Notes: generated by a model not told the origin, from the letters alone. Positions 27,375-36,720 are shown, counted from the stretch's first letter. The stretch: DNA of 64,000 nt from Novosphingobium sp. Fuku2-ISO-50 (GCF_001519055.1 NZ_KQ954285.1:186001-250000); one strand, 5' to 3'. Translations and numbers: made by a program.

Positions 27375-28280
27375 ATGACCGAAACGACCGCACCGCTCGC
27401 CATCTCTTTCATCGGCCTTGGCGTGATGGGATCCTGCATGGCCCGTCACCTTGGCCAGGCGGGGCACCGCCTGACCATCTACAACCGCACCCCGGCGCGT
27501 GCACAAGCCTGGCTGGCGGCCAATCCCGAGCTTTCCCCCCGCGTCGCCGCCAGCCCTGCCGAAGCCGCCGAAGGCGCCGACGCAGTGATCACCTGCGTCG
27601 GCAATGACGATGATCTTGCCGATGTCGTGCTCGGCCCCAATGGCGCATTCCGCACGCTGCGGCGCGGCGGGGTGTTTATCGACCACACGACGGTCTCGGC
27701 GCGGATTGCGCGCCAGATCGCCGTCGAAGGGCGCGACAAGGAACTGCTGTGCGTCGATGCCCCGGTAACCGGCGGGCAATCGGGCGCAGAGGCGGGCACG
27801 CTGTCGATCATGTGCGGCGGCAGCGAAAAGGCGGTCGATGCGGCGCGCCCGATCCTGTCCGCCTATGCCAAGCGCGTGGTCCATGTCGGCAAATCGGGCG
27901 CGGGCCAGACTGCCAAGATGGCCAATCAGATGTGCCTTGCCGGGACGATCGCCGGGCTGTCCGAAGCGATCCGCTTTGCCCAGAACGCGCGGCTCGATCT
28001 CGACACGCTGTTCGAAGCGATCAGCGGCGGCGCGGCGCAATCGTGGCAGATGGACAACCGTTTCGACACGATGGCGCGCGACGAATTCGACTTTGGCTTT
28101 GCCATCGACTGGATGCGCAAGGATCTTGGCCTGGCCATCGAGGAAGCGCGCAATCTGGGCGCGAGCGTGCCGATCACCGCGCTGCTCGATCAGTTCTATG
28201 CCGATGTCCAGGCGATGGGCGGCGGGCGACAGGATACCAGCGCGCTCATCCGGCGCCTGCCCCGGAGGGGCGGGAATTGA
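27375..28280 (+). CDS. 3-hydroxyisobutyrate dehydrogenase-family oxidoreductase
   Basis: A 301-residue beta-hydroxyacid dehydrogenase that would oxidise a 3-hydroxy acid with NAD(P). It has the Rossmann motif FIGLGVMG (12-19), the substrate-binding DAPVTGGQSGAEAGTL, and the catalytic lysine in GQTAKMANQ (K181). R38 in YNRTP after the second strand is compatible with NADP. ATG 27375 follows the gap at the head of the VanZ gene. Its TGA stop is overlapped by the TTG start of the amidohydrolase (TTGA). The natural substrate (3-hydroxyisobutyrate, tartronate semialdehyde or other) is undetermined. Confidence 0.9.
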   Translation: MTETTAPLAISFIGLGVMGSCMARHLGQAGHRLTIYNRTPARAQAWLAANPELSPRVAASPAEAAEGADAVITCVGNDDDLADVVLGPNGAFRTLRRGGVFIDHTTVSARIARQIAVEGRDKELLCVDAPVTGGQSGAEAGTLSIMCGGSEKAVDAARPILSAYAKRVVHVGKSGAGQTAKMANQMCLAGTIAGLSEAIRFAQNARLDLDTLFEAISGGAAQSWQMDNRFDTMARDEFDFGFAIDWMRKDLGLAIEEARNLGASVPITALLDQFYADVQAMGGGRQDTSALIRRLPRRGGN

Positions 28281-29995
28281 AGCGGTTCGCACTGGCGGCA
28301 GGCCTCCTTGCGCTTTCGCCACCGGCCCAGGCCGATACGCTGGTCGACAATGTCAGGGGCGAAACGATCGGCCCCGACGGCGCGCTGAAGACGTTCGGCG
28401 CCTTTCTGTTCGACGATGCCGGGGTGATCAAGGCGGTCTATGCCCCCGGCGACAAGCGGCCGAAACAGGGACGCAAGGGCTATCAGTATCATATCGACGG
28501 CAAAGGACGCGTCCTGTTGCCCGGCATGATCGATGCCCATACCCATGTCATCGCGACAGGCTTTGCGCTGCTCACGCTCGATCTGTCGGACACCACCTCG
28601 CTCGACGATGCGCTGGGCAAGATTGCGGCCTATGCCAAGGCGCATCCCGAACGGCCATGGATCATCGGCAACGGCTGGAATCAGGAACGCTGGCATCTGG
28701 GCCGCTTTCCCACGGCGGCAGAGCTTGACCGGATCGTGCCCGACCGCCCGGTCTGGCTCGACCGCGCCGACGGCCATGCCGGCTGGGCCAACAGCGCGGC
28801 GTTGCGCGCAGCCGGGGTCAGCGCCACCACGGTCACGCCCGATGGCGGATCGATCGAGCGCCTGGCCGACGGGCGCCCCGCCGGGGTGCTGGTCGATCAT
28901 GCGCGAACGCTGGTCGACAAGGCGGTGCCGACGCCGACACCGCGCGACCTCGATCTCGCGCTGGCCACCGCCGAGGCCGATTTTGCCCGACGCGGGATTA
29001 CCGCGGTGGCCGACATGGGCACCGAAATCAACGAATGGCTGGCCTTTCGCCGCGCGGGCGATGCCAACCGGCTTTATGTGCGGATCATGGTCTATGCCCA
29101 GGGCACCGAGACGATGGCGGCGATCGGCGGGACCGGCCCGACGCTGTGGCTCTATGCCGACCGCCTGCACATGGGCGGTGTCAAACTCTATGCCGATGGC
29201 GCGCTCGGATCGCGCGGGGCCTGGCTCAAGGCCCCTTATACCGATCATCCCGGCACCAGCGGCCTGCCGCAACTGACCGAAACGCAACTGGGCAATCTGA
29301 TGAGCCGGGCGGCGATGGACGGATACCAGGTCGCCGTCCATGCCATTGGCGACAAGGCCAATGCCACATTGCTGACCACGATCACCGACCTTGGCCATAC
29401 TTATGGCGGCGACCGCCGCTGGCGCATCGAACATGCGCAGATCATCGATCCCGCCGATTGGCCGCTGGTGGCCGGAATTGCCGCGCATGGCGGCATTGTC
29501 GCCTCGATGCAGCCGGTCCACCAGACCTCTGACCGCCAGATGGCCGAAGCGCGGCTGGGCCCCGACCGCTTGCGCGGGGCCTATGCCTGGGCCAGCCTGA
29601 AGCGCGAGGGCGCGGTGCTGGCATTCGGGTCGGATACGCCGGTCGAACGCCCCGATCCGTGGACCGGGCTGGCCGTCGCGCTGACCCGGCAGGACGAAAC
29701 CGGCGCGCCCGACGGCGGCTGGCAACCGCAGGAACGCGTCGATCGGCTGACCGCGCTTGCCGGCTATACCAGTGCCGCGGCGTGGGCAGGCTTTGCCGAA
29801 ACGCGGTTCGGTCGCATCGCACCGGGCCTGCGCGCCGATTTCATTCTGGTCGACACCGATCCGATGAGCGCCGCCCCCGAAGCAATCCGCAAGACCAAAG
29901 TGCTGCAGACCTGGGTCGGCGGCGGCAAGACGTACGATGCAGAAGCGCCGATCGATGCAAAGACGCAAAAAGAGGCGCCCCCTCCCAAGCCTTGA
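28277..29995 (+). CDS. Exported metal-dependent amidohydrolase (YtcJ/amidohydrolase 3 family)
   Basis: The 572-residue product has a short signal peptide (MKRFALAAGLLALSPPAQA) and an amidohydrolase TIM barrel with the metal motif DAHTHV (H88, H90), GGVKLYADGALGS, VAVHAIGDKAN, RIEHAQI and FGSDTPVE. This set matches the YtcJ-like amidohydrolase_3 proteins, which are periplasmic here. The start is TTG at 28277-28279 inside the TTGA overlap with the upstream stop, supported by a GGAGG site eight bases before; no ATG or GTG gives an intact signal peptide. It ends 16 bp from the convergent tatC. The substrate is unknown. Confidence 0.88.
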   Translation: MKRFALAAGLLALSPPAQADTLVDNVRGETIGPDGALKTFGAFLFDDAGVIKAVYAPGDKRPKQGRKGYQYHIDGKGRVLLPGMIDAHTHVIATGFALLTLDLSDTTSLDDALGKIAAYAKAHPERPWIIGNGWNQERWHLGRFPTAAELDRIVPDRPVWLDRADGHAGWANSAALRAAGVSATTVTPDGGSIERLADGRPAGVLVDHARTLVDKAVPTPTPRDLDLALATAEADFARRGITAVADMGTEINEWLAFRRAGDANRLYVRIMVYAQGTETMAAIGGTGPTLWLYADRLHMGGVKLYADGALGSRGAWLKAPYTDHPGTSGLPQLTETQLGNLMSRAAMDGYQVAVHAIGDKANATLLTTITDLGHTYGGDRRWRIEHAQIIDPADWPLVAGIAAHGGIVASMQPVHQTSDRQMAEARLGPDRLRGAYAWASLKREGAVLAFGSDTPVERPDPWTGLAVALTRQDETGAPDGGWQPQERVDRLTALAGYTSAAAWAGFAETRFGRIAPGLRADFILVDTDPMSAAPEAIRKTKVLQTWVGGGKTYDAEAPIDAKTQKEAPPPKP

Positions 29996-30011
29996 CCGGG
30001 GTCAGGGGCGC

Positions 30012-30806
30012 TCAGGCCGCCGGCTGGCTTTCGTCCGCTTCGCCCTCGGCCCGTTCGCGGGCGTCTTTCGCTTCGGCAAAGCGCATGACGATCAGCGTGC
30101 CTTCGAACAGGATCATCAGCGGGATCGCCAGCATCAACTGCGACACGACATCGGGCGGGGTAATCAGCGCGGCCAGCGCAACGATCCCGACAATGACATA
30201 GCGCCGCGCCGCGACCAGCTGATCGCGCGACAGGATGCCCGCGCGGTTGAGCAGCATCAGCAGCACGGGCAACAGGAAACTGCCGCCAAACGCGAGGATG
30301 AACTGCATCACCAGGTTGAGATATTCCTCGACCCCCGGCAACGCTTCGAGTTGCAGCCCGCCGTGCATCCCCTGAAAGCCGATGAACCAGCGAAATGCGG
30401 TCGGCATGACTACGAAATACGCCAGACTGGCACCCAGCGAAAACAGCAACGGCGTCGCGATCAAAAACGGCAGAAACGCCTTTTTTTCGCGCGCATAGAG
30501 ACCGGGCGCGATGAACGCCCAAAGCTGGTTGGCGATCACCGGAAAGCTGACAAGCGTGGCGGCAAACAGCGCCACCTTGATCTCGACGAAAAACGCGCCG
30601 TAGAGCTTGGTATAGATCAGCCGCCCGGTGCCTTGCGGAAAGGCGCGCGCCAGGGGAATGATCAGAATGCCCAGAATATCGTTGGCGAAATAGAGGCACA
30701 CGGCAAAGGCGATCACCAGTGCATAGATCGCGCGCAACAGGCGCGTGCGAAGTTCGAGCAAGTGGTCGAGCAGCGGGGCCTGCGTCTGGTCGATGTCGTT
30801 GATCAT
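30012..30806 (-). CDS. tatC: Sec-independent translocase subunit TatC
   Basis: TatC is the receptor subunit that recognises twin-arginine signal peptides in the inner membrane. The 264-residue product has six TM helices and the typical motifs: LLDHLLELRTRLLRA at the N-terminus, the FFVEIKVALFAA segment, QLWAFIAPGLY and the conserved LITPPDVVSQ in the last periplasmic loop. Its start overlaps the tatB stop (ATGA). The final 25 residues are charged and cytoplasmic. Confidence 0.97.
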   Translation of the reverse strand: MINDIDQTQAPLLDHLLELRTRLLRAIYALVIAFAVCLYFANDILGILIIPLARAFPQGTGRLIYTKLYGAFFVEIKVALFAATLVSFPVIANQLWAFIAPGLYAREKKAFLPFLIATPLLFSLGASLAYFVVMPTAFRWFIGFQGMHGGLQLEALPGVEEYLNLVMQFILAFGGSFLLPVLLMLLNRAGILSRDQLVAARRYVIVGIVALAALITPPDVVSQLMLAIPLMILFEGTLIVMRFAEAKDARERAEGEADESQPAA

Positions 30807-31216
30807 GCCGTATGGTCAGGATGCGTGGCGGCGGGAGCCTCGGGCGCGGAAGGTGCGGGCAGTTCGTGCATCGGTTCCGTCGGGGCGTGCGCGGCGACAA
30901 GCGGATCGATTGGCGGATGTTCCACGGGCGGATGCTCGAGGGGGCCATGCTCCACCATCGGCAGCGCAGCCGGATCGACGACCGGGGTGGCGGCCATGAT
31001 CGCGGCATTCTGCTCGCGCCACTTGCGCTCCATCTCTTCCATTTCCGCCTCGCGGATCATGGTTTCGACGCCGGCCTTGAAATGGTTTGACACGCGCCGG
31101 ACGCGCGCGATCCACCGGCCCGCCGTGCGCAACGCCATCGGCAAGTCCTTGGGCCCGATGACCACCACGGCCACGATCGCAATCAGCAGGAATTCGGAAG
31201 GGGCTATATCGAACAT
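30803..31216 (-). CDS. tatB: Sec-independent translocase subunit TatB
   Basis: TatB works with TatC in the twin-arginine receptor complex. The 137-residue product starts with the classical MFDIAPSEFLLI, a single TM helix, then the hinge VIGPKDLPMALRTAGRW and an amphipathic helix, followed by a long His/Pro/Ala-rich tail (EHPPVEHPPIDP) that looks disordered. ATG 31216. It lies between tatA and tatC, overlapping tatC by 4 bp. Confidence 0.95.
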   Translation of the reverse strand: MFDIAPSEFLLIAIVAVVVIGPKDLPMALRTAGRWIARVRRVSNHFKAGVETMIREAEMEEMERKWREQNAAIMAATPVVDPAALPMVEHGPLEHPPVEHPPIDPLVAAHAPTEPMHELPAPSAPEAPAATHPDHTA

Positions 31217-31254
31217 GGGTCAGGCCAGCCGGCAATCAGCGCGCACAAGACAGC

Positions 31255-31542
31255 TCATGCAGCGCCGGTCGGGCCCTGATGTTCGCCGGAAACCGGCTGG
31301 GCCGCAGGCGGCTGCACCGTCGGAGCGGGGGCCTGAGGAGCCTGCGACGTGGGAAGCTGCGACGTGGGAAGCTGCGACGGAGGCGGCGTTACCGGACGAT
31401 TGTTTTCGTCGGCCATGCCTTCCTTGAAGCTTTTGATGCCCTTGCCGAAATCGCCCATCATGTCGGAAATCCGGCCGCGACCGAACAGAATCAGGACCAC
31501 CAACGCCAGAACAATCAGGTGCGGTAGAGACAGGCCACCCAT
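31255..31542 (-). CDS. tatA: Sec-independent translocase subunit TatA
   Basis: TatA forms the translocation channel of the Tat system. The 95-residue protein has the N-terminal [20 protein letters not shown] helix, the [20 protein letters not shown] amphipathic helix, and a Pro/Gln/Ala-rich tail. The frame is open further upstream, but ATG 31542 gives the canonical N-terminus. The tail contains the peptide repeat [12 protein letters not shown], encoded by a 15-bp tandem repeat. First gene of tatABC. Confidence 0.94.
   Translation of the reverse strand: MGGLSLPHLIVLALVVLILFGRGRISDMMGDFGKGIKSFKEGMADENNRPVTPPPSQLPTSQLPTSQAPQAPAPTVQPPAAQPVSGEHQGPTGAA
31342..31380. repeat. 15-bp tandem repeat inside tatA
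   Basis: The unit CTGCGACGTGGGAAG occurs twice (31342-31356, 31357-31371) and a third time in part. In the tatA frame it encodes the repeated pentapeptide SQLPT, in the disordered C-terminal tail, so unit number can vary without breaking the frame. Confidence 0.9.
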
Positions 31543-31638
31543 CGTAAATCTCCTTCTTGCGCTCCAGATAGGCGCTTTTTGCGCCAACCGCCAGACGCAA
31601 GGGCGATACAAATTGCGCCTCTTGTCGAAAGGGTGCGG

Positions 31639-32208
31639 CTATTCGTCGGTTTCGCCGGTCAGCGCGGCATAGGCCGCATCGATCGGATCGAGCAGCCCGG
31701 CGGCGCGCAATTCGTCTATCCCCGGCAGATCGCGGCGCGAGGTCAGACCGAAATGCGCAAGGAACGCCGGCGTCGTGGCATAGATCGTCGGTCGCCCCGG
31801 CCCTTCGCGGCGCCCGGCAATGCGCACCCAGCCCGCCTCCATCAACACGTCGAGCGTGCCGCGCGCGGTCTGCACCCCGCGAATCGCCTCGATCTCGGCG
31901 CGGCTGACCGGCTCGTGATAGGCAATGATCGCCAGCGCCTCCACGCCCGCGCGCGACAGTCGGCGCGGCTCTTCGCGTTCGCGCCGCAAAAGATGCGCGA
32001 GGTCGGGCGCGGTCTGGAAATGCCAGCGCCCGCCGCGCTCGACGAGTTCGACCCCGCGCCCGGCATAGTGCGCGACAAGCGATTCGAGCGCCCCGCGCAC
32101 CATGGCGCCGCCGAGATGGCGGCTGATCTCTTCGGGCGTGAGCGGGGTCTCGGACGCAAACAGCGTCGCCTCGACCGCGCGCACCAGATCATCCCCGGCC
32201 CCGGTCAT
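31639..32208 (-). CDS. scpB: Segregation and condensation protein B
   Basis: ScpB is the winged-helix kite subunit of the Smc-ScpAB condensin. The 189-residue product shows the family run VEATLFASETPLTPEEI, the second winged-helix part ALAIIAYHEPVSRAEIEAIRGV and GRPTIYATTPAFLAHFGL. The start is placed at ATG 32208, just past the scpA stop; an ATG at 32229 overlapping scpA is possible. It lies between scpA and tatA on the same strand. The partner smc is not in the window. Confidence 0.94.
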   Translation of the reverse strand: MTGAGDDLVRAVEATLFASETPLTPEEISRHLGGAMVRGALESLVAHYAGRGVELVERGGRWHFQTAPDLAHLLRREREEPRRLSRAGVEALAIIAYHEPVSRAEIEAIRGVQTARGTLDVLMEAGWVRIAGRREGPGRPTIYATTPAFLAHFGLTSRRDLPGIDELRAAGLLDPIDAAYAALTGETDE

Positions 32209-32218
32209 TCGGCCCCGG

Positions 32219-33034
32219 TCATACCGCATGCGCCTGTGCCGCGCGCAAGCGCAAAGGCCCGAACACATCGTCTTGCGCCAGTTCGGCCCGGCCCTGCTTG
32301 GCCAGTTCCAGCGCGGCGGCAAAGCTCGAGGCCAAAGCCGAGCGAGTCAGCCGGGGATCGGCACCCGGCTCTACACGCGGCAGAAAGGCGCGCAGATCGA
32401 CCCAGTCGCGCGCCACGCCCAGCAGCCGCGCCACGCGTTCAAGCGCGGCTTCGAGCGTGATCACCGGGCGTTCGCGGACGATATGCACCACCGGCGCATT
32501 GCGCGCCTTGATCGTGCCATAGCCCTGAATCACGTCGTACAGCCCGACGATCCAGCGCGCCTTGCGGTCGATGCTGATCCCTTCGGGCGCGCCGCGCATA
32601 AACACGTCGCGGCCCAGCCGGTCGCGCGCCATCAACCGCGACGCCGCCTCGCGCATCGCACCCAGCCGTTGCAGCCGCAATTGCAGCCGCAGCGCCAGTT
32701 CTTCCGGGCTCGGCTGCATTTCCGGATCGCGCGGCAGCAGCAGCAGCGATTTGAGATAGGCCAGCCAGGCGGCCATCACCAGATAGTCCGCCGCAAGCTC
32801 AAGCCGCAGCGCACAAGCGCGGTTGATATAGACGAGGTACTGATCGACCAGGTCGAGGATCGAGATCCGGCGCAGATCGACCTTTTGCCGCCGCGCGAGA
32901 TCGAGCAGCAGATCAAGCGGCCCTTCCCAGCCATCGAGTTCGAGATAGAGCGCATCATCACCGCCCGGCGCCGAAGCGATCGGTAGCCAGTCCGCCTCGT
33001 CGTCGGTCTGAAGAACAGGCGGCGCTTCGCTCAT
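32219..33034 (-). CDS. scpA: Segregation and condensation protein A
   Basis: ScpA is the kleisin that bridges the Smc dimer heads. The 271-residue product has the diagnostic N-terminal LDGWEGPLDLLLDLARRQKVD, DLVDQYLVYI and AADYLVMAAWLAYLKSLLLLP, and a C-terminal winged helix. ATG 33034 forms an ATGA overlap with the nagZ stop, so it is translated as part of the nagZ-scpA-scpB-tatABC run. Its Asp-rich leader (VLQTDDEADW) precedes the family core. Confidence 0.95.
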   Translation of the reverse strand: MSEAPPVLQTDDEADWLPIASAPGGDDALYLELDGWEGPLDLLLDLARRQKVDLRRISILDLVDQYLVYINRACALRLELAADYLVMAAWLAYLKSLLLLPRDPEMQPSPEELALRLQLRLQRLGAMREAASRLMARDRLGRDVFMRGAPEGISIDRKARWIVGLYDVIQGYGTIKARNAPVVHIVRERPVITLEAALERVARLLGVARDWVDLRAFLPRVEPGADPRLTRSALASSFAAALELAKQGRAELAQDDVFGPLRLRAAQAHAV

Positions 33035-34047
33035 TCCACCAGCGCCAGCAGCGCATCGCGCCGGGCCACCAGTGCGCCGTGGCGTTCGGCCAGATCGACG
33101 GGGGCAATGTCGGTCGCCTCCAGCGCGCGCGCCAGTCGTGCCGCGCTGTCGTCGCTCATCGGTGCGAGCGCGGCGGCAATGCCGATCATGTCGTCCATCC
33201 GCGCCCAGCAATTGAGCGCAAGGTCGCAGCCCGCCGCCTGCGCGCGCGCCGCGCGTTCGGGAATCGTGCCGGTCAGCGCCTCCATGTCCAAATCGTCGGA
33301 CAGCAGCAGCCCGGAAAACCCGATCGCACCGCGCACCACATCGCCGATCACCCGCGCCGACAAAGTGGCCGGCGCGCTGTCGTCCCACGCGGTAAAGCGG
33401 ACATGCGCGGTCATTGCCGCTTTCGCATCGGCCAGCGCACGAAACGGGGCGAGATCGGTTTCGAGATCGACGCCCTCGGCGGTCACGGTCGGCAGCGCCT
33501 TGTGGCTGTCGGCAGTCGCGCGACCATGGCCGGGGATATGTTTGACCACGCCGGTCACGCCCGCGCGGGCAAGCCCGTCGAGCACGGCGCGGCCCAAGGC
33601 GGCAACGCGCATCGGCTCGGTGCCCAAAGCGCGGTCGCCGATCACGTCATCCGCGCCGGGCTGGCGCACATCGAGCAAGGGCAGGCAATCGACCGTGATC
33701 CCGGCTTCGGCCAGATCGAGCCCGAGCGCTTCGGCATTGGCGCGCGCGGCCTCGATCGCGCTGACCGGCGCAAGGTCATAGAGCCGGGCAAACACCCCTT
33801 GCGGCGGATAAGGGCCCCATTGCGGCGGCTTCATCCGCGCCACGCGGCCACCTTCCTGATCGATGCAGATGAACGTCTGCGCGCGCCCGTGAAGCGCGCG
33901 CAAATCATCGGTCAACGCGCGCAACTGCGCCCGATCGACCACATTGCGGCCAAACAGGATATAGCCGGCCGGATCGGCATCGCGAAAGAAAGCGCGCTCT
34001 TCGGCGGTCAGGACGGGGCCGGAAAGGCCAAATATTGCCGGTAGCAT
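33031..34047 (-). CDS. nagZ: Beta-N-acetylhexosaminidase (GH3, NagZ type)
   Basis: NagZ removes N-acetylglucosamine from anhydro-muropeptides in cytoplasmic cell-wall recycling. The 338-residue product has no signal peptide and shows IDQEGGRVARM (63-72), KHIPGHG (169-175), the flexible-loop histidine in TADSHK (H182) and the nucleophile region LLSDDLDM (D252). ATG 34047 (MLPAIFGLSG) is used rather than an in-frame GTG-type extension. Neighbours are a SPOR protein upstream and scpA downstream, a linkage common in alphaproteobacteria. Such enzymes influence AmpC induction, but no ampC or ampR is present. Confidence 0.94.
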   Translation of the reverse strand: MLPAIFGLSGPVLTAEERAFFRDADPAGYILFGRNVVDRAQLRALTDDLRALHGRAQTFICIDQEGGRVARMKPPQWGPYPPQGVFARLYDLAPVSAIEAARANAEALGLDLAEAGITVDCLPLLDVRQPGADDVIGDRALGTEPMRVAALGRAVLDGLARAGVTGVVKHIPGHGRATADSHKALPTVTAEGVDLETDLAPFRALADAKAAMTAHVRFTAWDDSAPATLSARVIGDVVRGAIGFSGLLLSDDLDMEALTGTIPERAARAQAAGCDLALNCWARMDDMIGIAAALAPMSDDSAARLARALEATDIAPVDLAERHGALVARRDALLALVE

Positions 34048-34117
34048 GATCGATCTAACATGGCGCAAAGGCCGCCCCGTCGGCAAGCGCGAGGCTTGAA
34101 CCGGCGGGGGAAAAAGA

Positions 34118-34861
34118 TCAGCGCTTGACCTGGCACTTTACACCATCGGCTTCGAGATGACTGCACAGGCTCGTCGCCGCGCTGCCGTCGGAGGCCAGCG
34201 CCTGCAGACGATAGACCGTGCCGATGTCCGCCTTGCCCTCGACCACGCGATGGCCCAGCCCCTTGAGCAAGTCGTGCCCGGCAGTCAGCCGCGCCCAGCC
34301 CGCTTCGGCCAGGGCATTGCTCGAATAGGCGCCGACCTGAACCGCGACACCGCCTCCGGCAGGCTTGGCCGGAGAAGCTTCATGCGCGGGCTCTTTTGCG
34401 GCTGCCGAAGGCGTAGGCGATGGCGCGGCAGCAGGCGGCGGGGTCGTGCCCGCGCTGCCGGCCAGGCTGGCATCGGGGTGTTCGCCCTGGCTGACCTTGA
34501 AGCTCGAATCGCCCGTACCGGCAAATTTCTTGCCGCCCGGATCGCCCGGCGCGATTTTGTAGGGTTCCTTGCTCGCTTCGATCAGGCTGCCGTCGGCAGG
34601 CTTGGCCGAGCCGCCGCGATGAGTCAGCCAGTAGATCCCGTCGACCAGCAACGCGAGCACGATCAGCGCGACAACCGCCGCCGCGATCAGGCGGTGATGG
34701 CCGCGCTTGGCCTGCTCCGCCTCGAAATCGTCGGCGCTTTCCAGCCAGGGCAGGCGTTCTTCCTCGCCCAGATCGAGCGATGGCGCAGCTTCATGCGCTT
34801 CGTCGCCATGAAACGGTCCGTTCTGCGCGGTTTCGGCTTCGCCGTGTTCGTCTGCGTGCAT
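34118..34861 (-). CDS. SPOR-domain membrane protein
   Basis: The 247-residue bitopic protein has an acidic cytoplasmic N-terminus (SLDLGEEERLPWLE), a TM helix (about 58-79), a Pro/Ala/Ser-rich periplasmic linker and a C-terminal SPOR domain (VAVQVGAYSS ... VYRLQALASD). SPOR domains bind denuded glycan at division septa. The gene lies between argS and nagZ, in the block that ends with tatABC, and probably acts at division or in cell-wall turnover. No specific name is justified. Confidence 0.9.
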   Translation of the reverse strand: MHADEHGEAETAQNGPFHGDEAHEAAPSLDLGEEERLPWLESADDFEAEQAKRGHHRLIAAAVVALIVLALLVDGIYWLTHRGGSAKPADGSLIEASKEPYKIAPGDPGGKKFAGTGDSSFKVSQGEHPDASLAGSAGTTPPPAAAPSPTPSAAAKEPAHEASPAKPAGGGVAVQVGAYSSNALAEAGWARLTAGHDLLKGLGHRVVEGKADIGTVYRLQALASDGSAATSLCSHLEADGVKCQVKR

Positions 34862-34892
34862 CGACCCCGTGTTCCCTTGCTTCGCGCGGGTG

Positions 34893-36680
34893 TTACAATT
34901 CTTCGGCTGCCGTCACACCCAGGATGGCGAGCCCGTTCTTGATGACCTGCCCGATCTGCGTCGCGAGGAAGAGCCGCGCGGCAGTCAGTGCGTCATCGCC
35001 GGCAACGATGTAGCGCTTTTCGGGCCGGTCATTGCCGATGTTCCAATACGCATGGAACCCTGCGGCAAGATCGTTAATAAAGAATGCCACACGATGCGGT
35101 TCGCGCGCCTGGGCCGCACTTTCGATCACGCGCGGGAACTGCGCGGCGAGGCGCACCAGCGCCAGTTCTTCTTCGCCCAGCCGATCGAGCACGGCATCGC
35201 CCGGAGCGAGCCCTTCGGCCGCCGCCTTGCGCAACGTCGAACAGACCCGGGCATGGCAATATTGCACATAGAACACCGGATTGTCCTTCGAGGCTTCGAC
35301 CACTTTGGCGAAATCGAAATCCATCTGCGCGTCGGGTTTGCGCGTCAGCATGGTGAAGCGCACGACATCGCGGCCCACTTCGCGCACGACATCGGCGAGC
35401 GTGACAAATGTCCCCGCGCGCTTCGACATCTTGACCGGCTGACCATCGCGCAGCAGCTGGACCATCTGCACCAGCTTGACTTCGAACGGCTTGGGCGTGC
35501 CCCCGGCGGCGCCGGTCAGCGCGGCGACCGCCGCCTTGATCCGCTTGACCGTCCCCGCATGATCGGCGCCCCAGATGTCGACCAGCGCGTCGGCGGTTTC
35601 CGCCTTTTGGAAATGATAGGCGAGATCGGCGCCGAAATAGGTCCAGCTTCCGTCGGATTTGCGGATCGGGCGATCCTGATCGTCGCCAAACCGGGTCGAA
35701 CGGAACAGCGGCAGCTCGACCGGCTCCCAGTCTTCGGCGACTTTGCCCTTGGGCGCTTCGAGCAGGCCGTCATAGACCAGATCGTGCGCGCGCAGCCAGG
35801 CTTCGGCCTTGGCCGGCTTGCCCGCCGCCTGCAATTCGGCTTCGGAGCTGAACACGTCGTGGTGAATGCCCAGCAGCGCGAGATCGTCGCGGATCATCGC
35901 CATCATCGCCGCAACCGCGCGCGTGCGGAATGCGATCAGCCAGTCGGATTCGGGCGCGGCGGCATAGCGATCGCCGAATTCGGCGGCGAGCGCCTGCCCG
36001 ACGGGGACCAGATAATCGCCCGGATACAGCCCTTCGGGAATGTCGCCGACCGCTTCGCCCAGCGCTTCGCGATAGCGGATATGCACCGAGCGGGCGAGCA
36101 CATCGACCTGCCCGCCGGCATCGTTGATATAGTATTCGCGAATGACCTTGTGCCCGGCAAAGGCCAGCAATGTCGCCAAGGCATCGCCCACGACCGCGCC
36201 CCGGCAATGCCCCATGTGCATCGGCCCGGTCGGATTGGCCGAGACATATTCGACATTGACCACGCTGCCGTGGCCAAGCGTCGAACGGCCATAGTCATCG
36301 CCCGCCCGCGCGATCAGGCGCAATTCGCCAAGCCAGGTGGCGGGCGTCAGGCGCAGATTGATGAAGCCGGGCCCGGCGATTTCCGCCCCGGTAACACGCG
36401 GATCCTTGACCAGCTCGGCGATCAGCACGCCGGCCAGCGCGCGCGGATTGGTGCCCGCAGGCTTGGCCAGCACCATCGCCGCATTGGTGGCCAGATCGCC
36501 ATGCGCGGGATCGCGCGGCGGCTCGGTCGTCACGGCGCCGCGCGACAGACCCGCAGGCAAAGAGCCCGCGGCTACGAGCGCATCGAGCGCGCCATCGATG
36601 ACGGCGGCGAATTCGGCGAATAGCGCCCGCCCTGCATTGAAGTCAGGGGTGATCACGCTGTCAGGTGCTGTGTCGGTCAT
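34893..36680 (-). CDS. argS: Arginyl-tRNA synthetase
   Basis: ArgS charges tRNA-Arg. The 595-residue class I enzyme has the N-terminal additional domain (GDLATNAAMVLAK), the ATP motif HMGH (155-158, the HIGH equivalent), the KMSK loop (417-420) and a DALR anticodon domain at the C-terminus (FYVQYCHARVCSTL). The ATG at 36680 follows an A-rich spacer. It starts the minus-strand block argS-SPOR-nagZ-scpA-scpB-tatABC, an arrangement conserved in related genomes to my knowledge. Confidence 0.97.
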   Translation of the reverse strand: MTDTAPDSVITPDFNAGRALFAEFAAVIDGALDALVAAGSLPAGLSRGAVTTEPPRDPAHGDLATNAAMVLAKPAGTNPRALAGVLIAELVKDPRVTGAEIAGPGFINLRLTPATWLGELRLIARAGDDYGRSTLGHGSVVNVEYVSANPTGPMHMGHCRGAVVGDALATLLAFAGHKVIREYYINDAGGQVDVLARSVHIRYREALGEAVGDIPEGLYPGDYLVPVGQALAAEFGDRYAAAPESDWLIAFRTRAVAAMMAMIRDDLALLGIHHDVFSSEAELQAAGKPAKAEAWLRAHDLVYDGLLEAPKGKVAEDWEPVELPLFRSTRFGDDQDRPIRKSDGSWTYFGADLAYHFQKAETADALVDIWGADHAGTVKRIKAAVAALTGAAGGTPKPFEVKLVQMVQLLRDGQPVKMSKRAGTFVTLADVVREVGRDVVRFTMLTRKPDAQMDFDFAKVVEASKDNPVFYVQYCHARVCSTLRKAAAEGLAPGDAVLDRLGEEELALVRLAAQFPRVIESAAQAREPHRVAFFINDLAAGFHAYWNIGNDRPEKRYIVAGDDALTAARLFLATQIGQVIKNGLAILGVTAAEEL

Positions 36681-36720
36681 GAATTTGGTCTCGAATGCGG
36701 CAATAGCGGATAATCATGCA

